Source of the DNA: Liolophura sinensis
Taxonomy: Eukaryota; Mollusca; Polyplacophora; Chitonida; Chitonidae
NCBI RefSeq assembly: GCF_032854445.1
Contig: NC_088301.1
Span: 26,460,402 to 26,524,401 of the forward strand
DNA: 64,000 nucleotides
Direction of reading: 5' to 3'
The position numbers and the translations under genes are program-made. Numbering within the stretch: position 1 is the first letter of the stretch; every line of letters starts with the position of its first letter. Below are positions 1-12,616 of this stretch, in pieces. The notes under the pieces are model-generated. The model saw nothing but the letters and a program-made list of their open reading frames with translations, was not told the origin of the DNA and searched no databases.

Positions 1-463
1 ATTTGGCACACATGGGGAAGGTGACATAGTAAATTAATTTCTCAGAACACCTGACAGTTAAGAAAAACATACTGACAGGAGCAAAGCTGTCAGGTATGAT
101 TTTCTCTTAATTCAGTTTATGTTCTTGAGTTTCTTTTTTGTCACAGGTAAGGTGGGCTTCTAAAGCATTAGCATGAGGAAAAAAATCTTAGGCTTTTTTT
201 TTCTTTGAAGAAACATGAGCTATATAATCACTTCATTGCATTGGTTTTCAAAAGGCAAATTTTTCACTTTAAAAATACTGACATCTACCTGAAATGATAA
301 TTACTGATGAAATCAACAAATATATGCATGACACAGTTACAGTAAAAAGAAAAGAGAAGTGGTTTTCATTTCTGTTCCATATTTTACATTCTATGTCTCT
401 ATGTTTACAGAAACACAGTGTTTGAAAAAATTACTACATTGTCATCCTAAATGAAGATATTAG

Positions 464-797
464 CAGATGTAATTAACATGTTAATAAAATATTATTTACA
501 CAATTTTACCAAATCCCACAATTCTCATAAACTATCACACAACTTTAGTTATTATTATAACTAAAATTTTAGTTTTTAGATGCATTATTTTTATCAAATT
601 TCTGTACATTAATATATAAACTATAATTACCAGATGTAATTAACATGTTCATAAAATATTATTTACACAATTTTACCAAATCCCACAATTCTCATAAACT
701 ATCACACAACTTTAGTTATTATTATAACTAAAATTTTAGTTTTTAGATGCATAATTTTTATCAAATTTCTGTACATGAATATATAAACTATATTGTT
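464..797. repeat. Tandem duplication, two copies with 167-bp period
   Basis: The sequence starting CAGATGTAATTAACATGTT at 464 is repeated almost exactly from 631. Each copy contains the inverted repeat TTTAGTTAT-TATT-ATAACTAAA. Only a few differences separate the copies, so the duplication is recent. Confidence 0.9.
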
Positions 798-1723
798 TTA
801 TATATTCCATTTTTTTTTTTGTTCTACACAAATGTAAACAAATAAAACTGTCACAGATCTTGCAGTTTTAAATTCTCTCACATTTGTGAACACTTTCACA
901 GCCCCCATCAGACATCAATTTGTACTCCTTAACACTGGTTTAATTAGCGGAAGAGACTCTCAGTGAGAGAGGGTATAAACATCAAACAGCAGCTGTGGGT
1001 AACATGTCATCTCTGCCAGGTACGTGTACCAAAGCACAAGGCTCCCAGCCTGCTATACACACCACTCAGCAATTCTCACATCCAATTCAACAGGTGATCA
1101 CTAAATTTACGGTCTTGTCTTTGGAAGAATATCAATTTTCACTCATACACCACACACGCAGGTGTGTTAGAGAATATCACCATTTGCAAAAACAATCAAT
1201 TTTAAATAAATAATATTCAAAATCTTTCTATAAATGATCTCACAAAATCGTTTTTCAGCTGGTACATTTAAGACCTAACACCTTACTTGAGCCACTAGCT
1301 GGCTTGATCATTTTGCTCGATCATTTTGCTAAAACTGATTTCAATGGGCCAATGAGGTCACAGGTTCAAATCCAGCCCTTGCTGGTTTGCCTGCTGCTTT
1401 AAATCTACAGATTTTCAGGTGTCTGGCAAAAGGTGATGGAATATTCCAAGCTATCCAACTTTCTCTATCTATAAACCTCACTACTGTGGTACAAATGTAA
1501 TGTTTTTAAATACTACAACTGTAAGAAACATTCAATCAAAAAATGAACTAACTAATACCTTATCTAATAAGAGGCTAGGTTAGGGGTTTATAAAGCACAT
1601 ATTCCCCTCCCCACCCCCTTCCAATCTTTATTCAGATAATGCAAATACTTTTTAAATCTGGTATTAAAAATGAATAGAGGTAAATCAATATGTTCCTCTA
1701 CATCCTTACTCTTCAAATAATTC

Positions 1724-1930
1724 TATTTATTTATTTATTTGATTGGTGTTTTACGGTGTACAAGAATATTTCACTTATGGCTGACGGCAACCAGCATTGT
1801 CATGGGAGGAAACCAGGCAGAGCCCTTGGGAAACCACGACCATCTGCAGGTTGCTGGCAGACCTTCCCACGTACGGCCAGAGAGGAAGCCAGCATGAGTT
1901 GGACTTGAACTCACAGTGACCGCATTGGTG
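1724..1930 (-). mobile_element. tRNA-derived SINE (family 1), truncated near the B box
   Basis: The AAAT-type tail lies on the left and the tRNA-like head on the right, so the element is on the minus strand. It keeps the B-box-like GAGTTCAAGTCCA (complement seen here) but lacks the A box. Flanks CAAATAATTC (1714) and CAAATGATTC (1931) form a 9/10 target-site duplication. Confidence 0.85.
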
Positions 1931-4014
1931 CAAATGATTCCAACAATACAACATATATGAACGTATGCAGGATGTTGCCTTATAAACATTACTAAAACAT
2001 CTTGGGCTCCATTCAGAGACTCTCTGTGATAGCTTGCAGTGTTCTGATTGACACTGTGCTAAGAGTTACTAAAGGATAGACAAACTCTGACTTGGGTAGT
2101 TATGTCAAAGGTCAGTAATGCTGAAATCTAATTTAGGTCAATTAGCATGAACTGCCACTGAGTCCACTGATGAAGTTTCATAGAATTTGCCTTCTTAATT
2201 TTGGAGATACAATGTTTAAAAAAAGATTTTGGATGCAAAAGAGGAATTCTAACCTGATAAAGCAAGTCACAAGATCAGACATATTTAACAAGATCTAAAT
2301 AGGTCAGAAAGAGCAATCAGTGAGTCCACCTACTAAAATTTTATTATGATCTCTTCAGTGATATCAATAAACAGATCATATTACAGTGATAAAAATGGGA
2401 TATACTACCAAAAGGGCATAAAATATCATGTGGCAACATTCTTTTTTTATATGATTCCTGCAGGTCAAGATATTGCAATGAACAAGTTCTCTAAATTACA
2501 TAAAAATACATCAATATACGTACCAAATTAGTGAGCCAGACAGACAGACAATCACACATAATGACTATAATAAGTACTGTGTAAATCTGGTTGAGCAGTT
2601 CAAAACCATAAAAAAGCCTGAAACCTTGAAACATAACTATGTACCTGCTGCATCTTCAATAAACTACCGTAACAACTATGTTCAAGTAAGTACCAGTGTT
2701 TAGTACCAGTTCAACAACAACAACCAGTTGAGAATATGTCAAAATGTATTCGGCACAGTGAAATTTTACCGTAATCATAACCTTAAAGGAGACGAAAACC
2801 TAAAAAAATGATACTATAGGCTGAAAAGAGCACATTTTTTCCTATCTGATGGTGTCTGTTGCATAATTTTGCGATTTTTCCAGACGTAAAGCCTGTAAAC
2901 GGCAAAGATGGCATAAATCACTGAGTCTATCGGGTCCTCCATCTTTAACACCCTGTAATTTATGCTGCGGGTGTGTTGTCTCTCAGCCAATGGGAGTCGT
3001 TAAAACTGCCGACTTGTTCATGTAAACTCGGAACCTATGTCCAACATTCTGATTTCCTGATCGTCAAGCGGAAAACAAACTGTACTGTTTGCTACCTTCT
3101 GGGAAGAAGAGTTCCACCAGAAATCTACGAACGCACTTCGGCTGTTTCCGACGATAGTTCTCCTCATAACACAGAAGACTTCTGGACTAGTTCTTAGGCA
3201 AAATGGAGTCGCCCACAGCAGATTTTGGCGCTGACTTTATTTATAATTTATCAACTTGAGGTACATATTAAAATTTTTTTTTATGGCATACACCTGCGAA
3301 GAAATGCATACTCTTTTCTATGGTATTTGTTTGATATCTAAGTTTTCTTCTCCTTTAATTCAATAATGGTCAATAACACTATATACGGCTACGGTAAGTT
3401 CTGTACAAGTATTTACAATATTTACCTTGCTACACACAACATGGATGACCTCAGTTCTAAGAAAAAGAGACTTCCCACGTGGTTCAAATATCGCAACAAA
3501 AAACTGACACATTATTAAATGTGAAAAAAAAAAAAAAAGAAATGTTTGCACAACACAAATGCAGAAGTACGTGAAATTATTCATCAGCAGCCACATCTGA
3601 GACCTTTCCTAATTGGTTAAAATACCAAGCTGATACTTATGGGGTTCCTTAGAGGGGTCTTCATACAAATCTGGCACGTCAGCTTGTTAATGGAAGATGA
3701 ACACAGGGATCTTATAGACATGAGAAAAATGAGGAAATATCTCTGACTTGACCCTCTTTTGCACCTCACAGCCACAAAGACATATTGCCACTCAACTGGA
3801 GGTGATGCTATCTCAAGTTTATGCTCACAAAATGGTGTTTTTTGCAATTGTGTTTATTGCATGTAGTGAAAACCAGGTGTCAAGGTGAAACATTTAGCTA
3901 GACATTGGCAGAATTTTGTTGAAAGAAAGTCTGTGTTGATACAATATTAGGGGAAAACATGTATTAAGAATGCAGAATATATCTACAATCACTGGACAGT
4001 TTTAAAGGTAGATA

Positions 4015-4015
4015 T

Positions 4016-4046
<31 letters not shown>

Positions 4047-4182
4047 TTTGATTGGTGTTTCACGTCGTACTCAAGAATATTTCACTTATAAGACGGCGAC
4101 CAGCATTATGGTGGGAGGAAATTGGGCAGAGCCCGTGGGGAAACCCACAACCATCTGCAGGTTGCTGACAGACCTTTCCACG
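4015..4182 (-). mobile_element. SINE (family 1), 5'-truncated, with perfect 14-bp TSD
   Basis: Only the 3' body and TTTA-repeat tail remain. Flanks at 4001-4014 and 4183-4196 are identical (TTTAAAGGTAGATA). The truncation falls just past GACAGACCTTTCCACG of the body. Confidence 0.92.
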
Positions 4183-4333
4183 TTTAAAGGTAGATAAATT
4201 AGATACATTCACGACATATTGTTTAATACAAGACCATAAAATGTTAAGCTGATCCCCTGGTAGTGTTGAAAGTGATAAGATTCAATAAGTGTTGAATCTT
4301 ATCTTCATTTTCAATTCTACCACACAGCATTGA

Positions 4334-4470
4334 TTTGATTTGATTTATTTGATTGTTTTATGCCGTACTCAAGAATATTTCACTTATACGACGGCGGCCA
4401 GCATTATGGTGGGAGAAAACCGGGCAGACCCCGGGGGAAACCACAACCATCCGCAGTTTGCTGGCAGACC
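4334..4470 (-). mobile_element. SINE (family 1), 5'-truncated, with 14-bp TSD
   Basis: Body plus short tail. The direct repeat CCACACAGCATTGA is present at 4320-4333 and 4470-4483, one base shared with the element. The truncation point is CTGGCAGACC, within about 10 bp of that in the 4015 copy. Confidence 0.92.
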
Positions 4471-5280
4471 CACACAGCATTGAGCATGCTACAGTCAGGC
4501 ATTCCACCACATAAAGCAAGTAAAGGTGATGACGGCTTAGTTTAACAGATGACCAAAAGCTGGTCAATTCTACCACATACATGTAGTTGACTAGGGTAAA
4601 CTTTGCATGCTGGTGCCTTTGTCAATTCTACCATATAACACAAAAGTTGATTGCATGTAAGGCTAACTACATCTCGATGCCTTATTTTGCTAGGGTTGGT
4701 GAGTGCTTGGGATATAACGTCATACTTCCTGACTTTTCGGTCATATGATGACAAAGCCTTATTCTGCAACTCTACCACATATTATGAAAGTAAAAGAAGC
4801 TAAAATATGAAGTAAGGTTCATCATACAGACAACTGAAAACTATACGTAAAAATACTTTCATTTATTTTTTAAGATTTCTTAAGAGTGTTGAAAGGCATT
4901 CAAATATTTGAAAACTATGATGGGCTTTATGAGCCATACTGACAGTATCTAGAAACTCTGACATCACATCATCTATTTTTCCTTATGATCACCAGTAGGA
5001 AGAAATTTTCGTGAACATTATTTCAGCAATCTTTTACTCATAGGTAAAGAAAGTTATTCCAACATTCAATGTCATGATTTGAGTCGGATAAACTTCCTGT
5101 GACATCAGAGTTCCTAACCTCTAAAAGTATGGTTCGATGAAGCCCACCTTAGAATTCAAATGTTTGAACGCCTTTATGGTGAAATTTACAAGCCTTATAA
5201 TACTTGTTTAGTCTACCACATATATACGTACCATTAAGTTGATTATGGTAACTGAATTGGAACATTCATTCTCATTTCAC

Positions 5281-5903
5281 CATACCATTTGCCATCTAAT
5301 ACCACTATACCATTTACCAAATAATAATCTAATACCACTATACCATTTACCATCTAATAATCTAATACCACTATACCATTTACCATCTAATACCACTATA
5401 CCATTTACCATCTACCACCACTATACCATTTACCATCTAATACCACTATACTATTTACCATCTAATGCCACTATACCATTTACCATCTAATACCATTTAC
5501 CATCTAATACCACTATACCATTTACCATCTAACACCACTATACCATTTACCATCTACCACCACTTTGCCATTTACCATCTAATACCACTATACTATTTAC
5601 CATCTAATACCACTATACCATTTACCATCTAATACCACTATACCATTTACCATCTAACACCACTATACCATTTACCATCTAATGCCACTATACCATTTAC
5701 CATCTAATACCATTTACCATCTAATACCACTATACCATTTACCATCTAACACCACTATACCATTTACCATCTAATACCACTATACCATTTACCCTCTAAT
5801 ACCACTATACCATTTACCATCTAATACCACTATACCATTTACCATCTAATACCACTATACCATTTACCATCTAATACTACTATACCATTTACCATCTAAT
5901 ACA
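5281..5903. repeat. Minisatellite, 25-bp unit, about 25 copies
   Basis: The unit is close to ACCATCTAATACCACTATACCATTT, with occasional shortened units lacking the CACTATACC part. A block containing the variant AATGCCACT is repeated about 217 bp apart (5465 and 5682), pointing to segmental expansion. The ORF across it is only a reading of the repeat. Confidence 0.95.
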
Positions 5904-8900
5904 TCTTTAGGTTTTATACTATGGTACAAGTTGTTAAGATTTGAACTTGGCACTTCATACTCCCTTTACATTCTATTTATCTGATAATCATAAGTCACAC
6001 TTCTTATGTCAGGAACTCTACTGGCAATATTCTCCCTGACTATTAGGTTGACTATGGTAAGTGTTCATGATATGATGCCCCAAGCTTCTTATTCAGGCCA
6101 GATGTGTGCAGAAATCAGTGTTCAGCTGATACTGGTGTGCTTGAACAGCTGGGACCGCTTCACATCCACAATCCTGCACCCCGCTAATCCCGACAGTACC
6201 ACATGCCCATGTGCCTGACGGTTCACCTTTGTTTTATACACCCTCAATAAACACCCCTTTAAGACAATTAACTTATATACGGCCTTAATCTACAAAGCTT
6301 AGATATGATAGAGAGCTAATAAATGTGCAGACATTGGATTGACCAACTAAATTTTACGCATAACGTATACAGCCATTTTATTTTACCAGATATGTTTATT
6401 TTTATTTTGCAACATATCAAATTATGATGAAATTGTCAAAACCTTGCCTTTATAGAAATAACAGCTTAATTGCACATGTACATTTGGGCTTTCCACCTTT
6501 AATCTGTAGAAAACGCAACATGGGTAATATAAGTTGTTTTGGAGATGGACTGGTTTATAATAATAATAATATTAATAATAATACTGAAGAGGTTAAGGCA
6601 TTTCCATGGAATTTTAACTATTTCCACTACGGCTTTTTCTCATCATGATTTAGGCATGAGGATGAAGCTGGTCTAAACGGTCAAAATTATGTGAAGTTTA
6701 TTATTATTATGATTCTTATGTAATATACTCAAGGAGCAGACTTCACATGTAAAAGTGCCATCAGTATATATATATTTTCTGGCTGTATCTTCATGATTCA
6801 TGACATAGAAGAACACTGGCATAGAACTAAATATAAAATGGTACCCTTGTGAATCTGAATGTTGCCTACTGCTGGTGGCCCATGTAAAATAATCACCAAT
6901 TATTTTGATATTCATAATCCGACTCGTAAGCGCCGACTGGCATGTTTTTCCATGCAGGCTTTTATTAAATTAAAATTCCTGCCCCACTATTTGAGGAAAA
7001 GGTTATGTTAAACCGTATCTATGGGGAAGTATCACAACCCATCTGCCACAAAATGATCTTTCCATCTGAAGTCCTCAACAGCTGATGAAATATTTGTGTT
7101 GTAGTCTGCATGGGCTGAAAAGCTCAACATCATCAGCTCCTGAATATGCAATAATTGCATCGTATATTACATGTATATACAAATTATTTTCTAACAGCTT
7201 TCAATTTGGAAATGAAGAATATATAACAAATATATACTTACTAATACAACTACCATGTAGCATGACAGTTTCGGTTTGTTACAGTGAGAAACATTTATGG
7301 ATGAATTATTCTGCTTAGAGTAAGAAGAAAATAAATAAACGAAATTCATTAAGATCCTGTTTTGGCATTTCAGCAAAATCCCTTTTTTCTGCAATGTTTA
7401 CGTTTTTGATACATTTTTATATACTATAGGGCCTTGCATTGGCAGCTCAAGTTCTAACAGGACTGACCCAGCACATACTTCCTTGACTCTGTCCAGTATC
7501 GAGTTCTGTCAACTTCAAGCCTTTCTGCACAAGTATCTACATACAAATGTTGGGATCCTCCTCAAATTGATGACTTTTTGTGACAAATGTGAAACTAAAA
7601 CCGTTTTAGTGAGCACTCAGCCAGTAATTTGAGTTCTACTTGGGGAGATAATGGATCCCCGTTAGGGGAACTAAAAACCGCTAACTAGTACAGCCTTAGG
7701 AGACAAGAAACTCTTTGTAGGTTTTAAGTTTTAAGCCTTTTAGCACACAAAAAAAAAAGTGGAGTGGAAATCCTAAATCTTAATGACTAAAAAAAAAATA
7801 ACGTTCTGTATTTTTGTTTGTTATCAGCTTTACGATTTCACAGTAAGTTTGACATTTATATCTGTTATACATGTACATATATTCAATTTTTCGGAACAAA
7901 ATAATTCGAATTTCACATCAATTTTTATTTCTCTTTTTAAGAATTGGCCCTTAAGAATTTTATGTTAACTGTTATTGTAACAGTATTCTACTTGAACTAA
8001 AATGTATTCCAAATGAACAAAATCCATTAACATACTTTAAGAGAGCTCCTGCAAGTCAATTTCGGTTTCACTTTTTGTTATGTTAATGCGAATATCATTA
8101 ATTTCTACAAGCTGATGAGTGCTGTAAAAGCTGTGGAGGTGATGTATGGGTCTGCATTTTTTTTATTATTTACAAAATAGAACAATCTGGTAGAAGATAC
8201 AAATAATATATCTGACAAGCTGACAAATCATCCCTGAACAGTTGAACATGTGAAGATACTTTGTTGTCATTAATGTTCTGACTAAATCAACCTGTCAACC
8301 AGGCAGCTATTTATTAAGATGTTTGGAGAGGGCCATAGCCTTAGGATAAGGCATTTGGCTTTGCTTTACTACATAATAAGTAGCAGGAGTGTTTGTGTAG
8401 ACTGCTACCCAGCTGGTGACCACATGGAGACAGGCTCTCACATGGGAGCAGTTAACAGCCCAGCAGTCAGACAAACACCATGCACTGATACAGCTTGGTT
8501 AGGGTAAACCTTCCTTATATGACACCTCCAGACTTAATAGTTAATTATCTCTAATGATTTAATAGCTCCAATCAGATCTGGGTGCTGAGTATATCTTGAC
8601 TTAAGCCCCAAGAGGCTGGGGGAGAGGGAGGTAACAGAAACCTGGCAACTAGGCTACACCTGCTATGCATGACTGACAAGTGCCCATAGCATAACCTCAA
8701 ACTTCATGACAGAAGGCATCAAATGTCAGCATGTATACAGTTAGCCTAAATATCAATTTAGATTAATCATAATTCATGCACATTTACAAGAATATAAATA
8801 TTTCTGCCGTTTTTACCCTTTTAACTGCAAAGTTTCAAATAAAACAACCAATGCAATAAATAAAAACAACTAAATATAGATCTTGATAAATGAAATGATA

Positions 8901-9059
8901 AAAATTTTCATTTATAAATACATGTATATGTACATGATTGCTTGTCATAAATTTATTAAATATTCACATTTATTGTATAATATTTATTCCACTACATTTT
9001 TATCCATAATTCCTCCACAATGTATATAATCAATAAGTTATGTTCATAGAGCAATGCTC

Positions 9060-9112
9060 GTGGTTATATGACTGAAAAGTTGCTAAGTACGACGTCAAAC
9101 CCCAAGCATTCA
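9060..9112 (+). mobile_element. 3' end fragment of SINE family 2
   Basis: GGTTATATGACTGAAAAGTT, then GCTAAGTACGACGTCAAACC, matches the 3' end of the family 2 copies at 32664 and 61563. The head is missing. Confidence 0.6.
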
Positions 9113-9922
9113 GTCATAGAGCAAGCAGAGCAGTTCAAATGGACATTATCATGCTATTAAACATAACTATCTGTCAAGAACTAATAGAGTTTCAGTAAAA
9201 TTTAGCTCACAATATTATGCTAAACATACATAACCTTTTTCCTGAACATTTCCAAAAAATAAAGCCTTAATTGTTTAGGAAAGGGAGAAAAAAACAAGAC
9301 CGGAAACAAATTTAAATGGAAAGAAACTTTCAACTATTGACTCAAACTGACACCAATCCACCCCAACATTTTCTAACTGGTTCTCCACATTGTACAGGGT
9401 GCTGTGTGAATACAGAGCTAGTGTAACACTAAGAATGCTTCCCTGGCTCATTGGAGATAATATAAACAAATAGAATATGTTGACACCAAAAGTTAGAGTC
9501 TGGTAAATGCATTCTTCACATGACAGGCTCCCGGGGTATACAGCCCTGAGAAAATCTGAGAGTTAGGAAGAGTCAAATCCCCACATACTGAGAGGTGCCC
9601 ATAAGCAAATAAGACAGGAGCATTCTTCAAGGCTGGATACATCTTGGGGCCATCTTCATGGTTTGGGGTGGTACAAGTATGTATACAGTTGTAAAACAAT
9701 GTGGTACTAGTTACTACCAAGCATACAAGCTCTAACATATAGACAGGGCTGCTACTGTACAAGACAGAGCATGTATCATGTATGCTTTTCACAAACTTGC
9801 AGTACACACGCTGTATTAAATGAAAACAAGACACAATCATATGACCGGGTTCATATATATCACAAAAGTGTTTAATTTTATGTGAATACTAAAAATTAAG
9901 AGAGATAAAAATAAATATAATA

Positions 9923-10126
9923 CTGTAATTCTTCAACCTTTTCACATGTTTGCAAGGTGTTTATTCAAGCATGGTGTGAAGGCATTTCTCTGTGTTGAAT
10001 TAATAAAATTATACTTTAATTGTGTGCAGCCCTGAAACTGACCAATGTAGTTTTGTCACAAAAATCAAATGAAAAAATTGCACTGGAAGTTGATCTTTCA
10101 TATGCAAAAAAATTGAGGAATTAGGG
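9923..10126 (-). mobile_element. 204-bp MITE with terminal inverted repeats and TA flanks, copy 1
   Basis: The ends CTGTAATTCTTCAACC and, inverted, CCCTAATTCCTCAATT form terminal inverted repeats. TA lies on both sides. The inside matches the copies at 41475 and 62996 in inverse orientation. Size, TIR and TA target suggest a nonautonomous Tc1/mariner-type element; no transposase is present. Confidence 0.8.
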
Positions 10127-11394
10127 TAAGTATAGATAAAGAGATGCATGAACATAAAATTACATAAAACTATTTTTTTCTTTGAAATTACATCAATCCT
10201 GAAGTTGGGCCATCAAGCCACAGAATTTCATTTCTAAACCCAAATTCCAACATTTACCAGCAGAACCATCCAGATGTCTTTTTTATCATGTACATGCAAT
10301 ATTAAATTCATTAAAAATGGATGCATAAAAATGAACATAAGGACAGTTTATTGCTCATTCCTAGATTAAGCACTGAATGGTTTTATTGTTTTCTTTTATA
10401 ACCAGCTAACTATTGCCGACTTTTATTTCAGTCGTCATCACTTCATGGCAAAAGTGTTATGATCAATATCCAGCGCTAAATGCTTTGCCTCGGCATACGT
10501 CAACTACGAAGGCTTTGTGGTATTAAATTCTAATCACTCATCCTCTAATCACTCATTCATTCACCCAATCACGAAGACAGCTTGATAATTCCCAAGAGGA
10601 CAGGCTCTGAATTTTTTTCAAAATGCAGGATTAAATTCTTTAAAAAGATGGATTACAGAGGTGTCCAAAAAAGTCTGCTGATTTAACTGGTGCACAGAAA
10701 GACGGGATTAATAGGATGGCCTAGTGAGTATGTGCTCGTGAAATGAGAGGATTAAGCTGGCTGGGTCCCACTTCAGTACCCTGGGACAGAGGGACACGGG
10801 CTCAGAGATTATGCTGGAATCTAGTGGAATTACCAGGTGTCACGCTGTCTTTATTAAAATCTCACGTCATTTATCACTGCTGCCTATTACAGCAAAATCA
10901 ACCACGATATTCAATATAATCACTGTCTGAGAAAAAAAAGATATAAAAACAAAACCAAAAACTAATAACTACCCATATTAACAGTTTATAATATTGAATC
11001 ATGCTGCTAGATCCTGTGCTCTAAACTCATTTTTTGTTTGTTTATTTACCTTTTTCCTTCTCAGTCGTGTTACTAATTGGTCCTGCCTACGAATTTCAAC
11101 TGCTTCAAAATTACTTTTTCGATCCTGCGCCAGTGAATTGGTCCTGAGAAGCAATTAATCACAAATCAATAATGCTGGGTATCCAGCCGCTTGTCTTCGC
11201 ACTGACCCCTGGGGTTCCCTTGCTGGCATTTCTTGGGTAAGGTGAGTCTGATAGGTCAGCTGGCAGATCCCATTCTCCAGAACTTTAACCACACTTAGAA
11301 CATTCCAGCTCGCTCATGACCTTTCATCTTTACCTCATATAATTGTAACTGATGATATTAACGATCCTACAGTGTATCTAATAATCTAAAAATT

Positions 11395-11948
11395 GATACA
11401 TGTTCTACTTTATTGTATCTGATACTTGATACTGTCTTACTGCACTGTATCTGACAATTAATACCCTTCCTACTGTACTGTACGTGATAATTGATATCTG
11501 TCCTACTGTACTGTATCTGATAATTGATATGTCTTACTGCACTGTATGTGATAACTGATATCCATCCTACTGAACTGTATGTGATAATTGATATCTATCA
11601 ATCCTACTGCACTGTATCTGATAATTGATATCTGTCCTCCTGTACTGTATCTGATAATTGACATCTGCCCTACAGTATTGTATCTAATAAATGATATCTA
11701 TCCTAATGTGCTGTACCTGATAAATGATATCTGTCCTACTCTCCTGTATCTGATAACTGTCCTCCTGTTCTGTATCTGATAATTGATATCTGTCCTACTG
11801 TACTGTATCTGGCAATTAATATCTGTCCTACTGTCCTGTATCTGATAACTGATGTCTATCCTACTCTGGCAGTATCTGGCAGTTGACATTTGTCCTGTTG
11901 TGCTGTACCTGATAATTGATATCTCTCCTACTGCACTGTATCTTTATA
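11395..11948. repeat. Minisatellite, about 31-33-bp unit
   Basis: Degenerate tandem units close to CTGTATCTGATAATTGATAT followed by CTGTCCTACTGTA, about 17 copies. The spurious ORFs on both strands arise from the repeat. Confidence 0.92.
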
Positions 11949-12320
11949 TCTGTTCTATGCTGTACATCTAATAACTACCATAAATCCATATTGCATCTTC
12001 AAAGCCCTGTTTTAGGCCTAGTGTTTGTATAATTAAAGTATTATAAAGGAATCAGGTATAAATGATTTTATATTATTGTTATAAAATCTTGTTTAGATTC
12101 ATTAGGCCAAAGGATTTCAATTCAAACAATCAATACGTATATAAGAATTTCTTCACAGCTTTGATATTTAATCGTTACCAATAAGTTTGAATGAATCACA
12201 TTCTGTGACCCATAAATTTCTCATATTTGCATATATCAATACCTTATGATTTCAATACCAAAAATGAAATGAATTATAGTGGACAAGTATGGGAGTATGT
12301 TAAACTCTGTTCTTTATTTC

Positions 12321-12513
12321 GCATGCGGGTGGCTGTGAGTTCAAGTCCAGGTCATGCTGGCTTCCTCTCCGGCCGTACATGGGAAGGTCTGCCAGCAACC
12401 TGCAGATGGTCGTGGGTTTTCCCTGGGCTCTGCCCGGTTTCCTTCCCACCATAATGCTGGCCGCCGTCGTATAGTATGATGTAAAACACCAATCAAATAA
12501 ATAAATAAATAAA
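12321..12513 (+). mobile_element. SINE (family 1), truncated in the tRNA head, 10-bp TSD
   Basis: Plus-strand copy starting in the B-box part (GTGAGTTCAAGTCCAGG) and ending in (AAAT)n. The perfect direct repeat TCTTTATTTC flanks it at 12311-12320 and 12514-12523. Confidence 0.92.
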
Positions 12514-12592
12514 TCTTTATTTCACTGCATTAATGGCACCTAAACTATTTTGTTATTTTGTAAAATTTGTAAATACGTTGAGGTTGGTATAC

Positions 12593-12616
12593 AATACAAT
12601 ACAATACAATACATTA
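12593..12616. repeat. (ACAAT)n microsatellite
   Basis: About five direct copies of a 5-bp unit. Confidence 0.85.

Noticed and set aside
5239-5490. 83-codon ORF of repeated IPLYHLPSN-type peptide
   Set aside because: A translation of the 25-bp minisatellite.
9493-9840. 115-codon minus-strand ORF as an FREM exon
   Set aside because: The peptide lacks any CSPG-repeat or Calx-beta pattern, and no fitting acceptor was seen.
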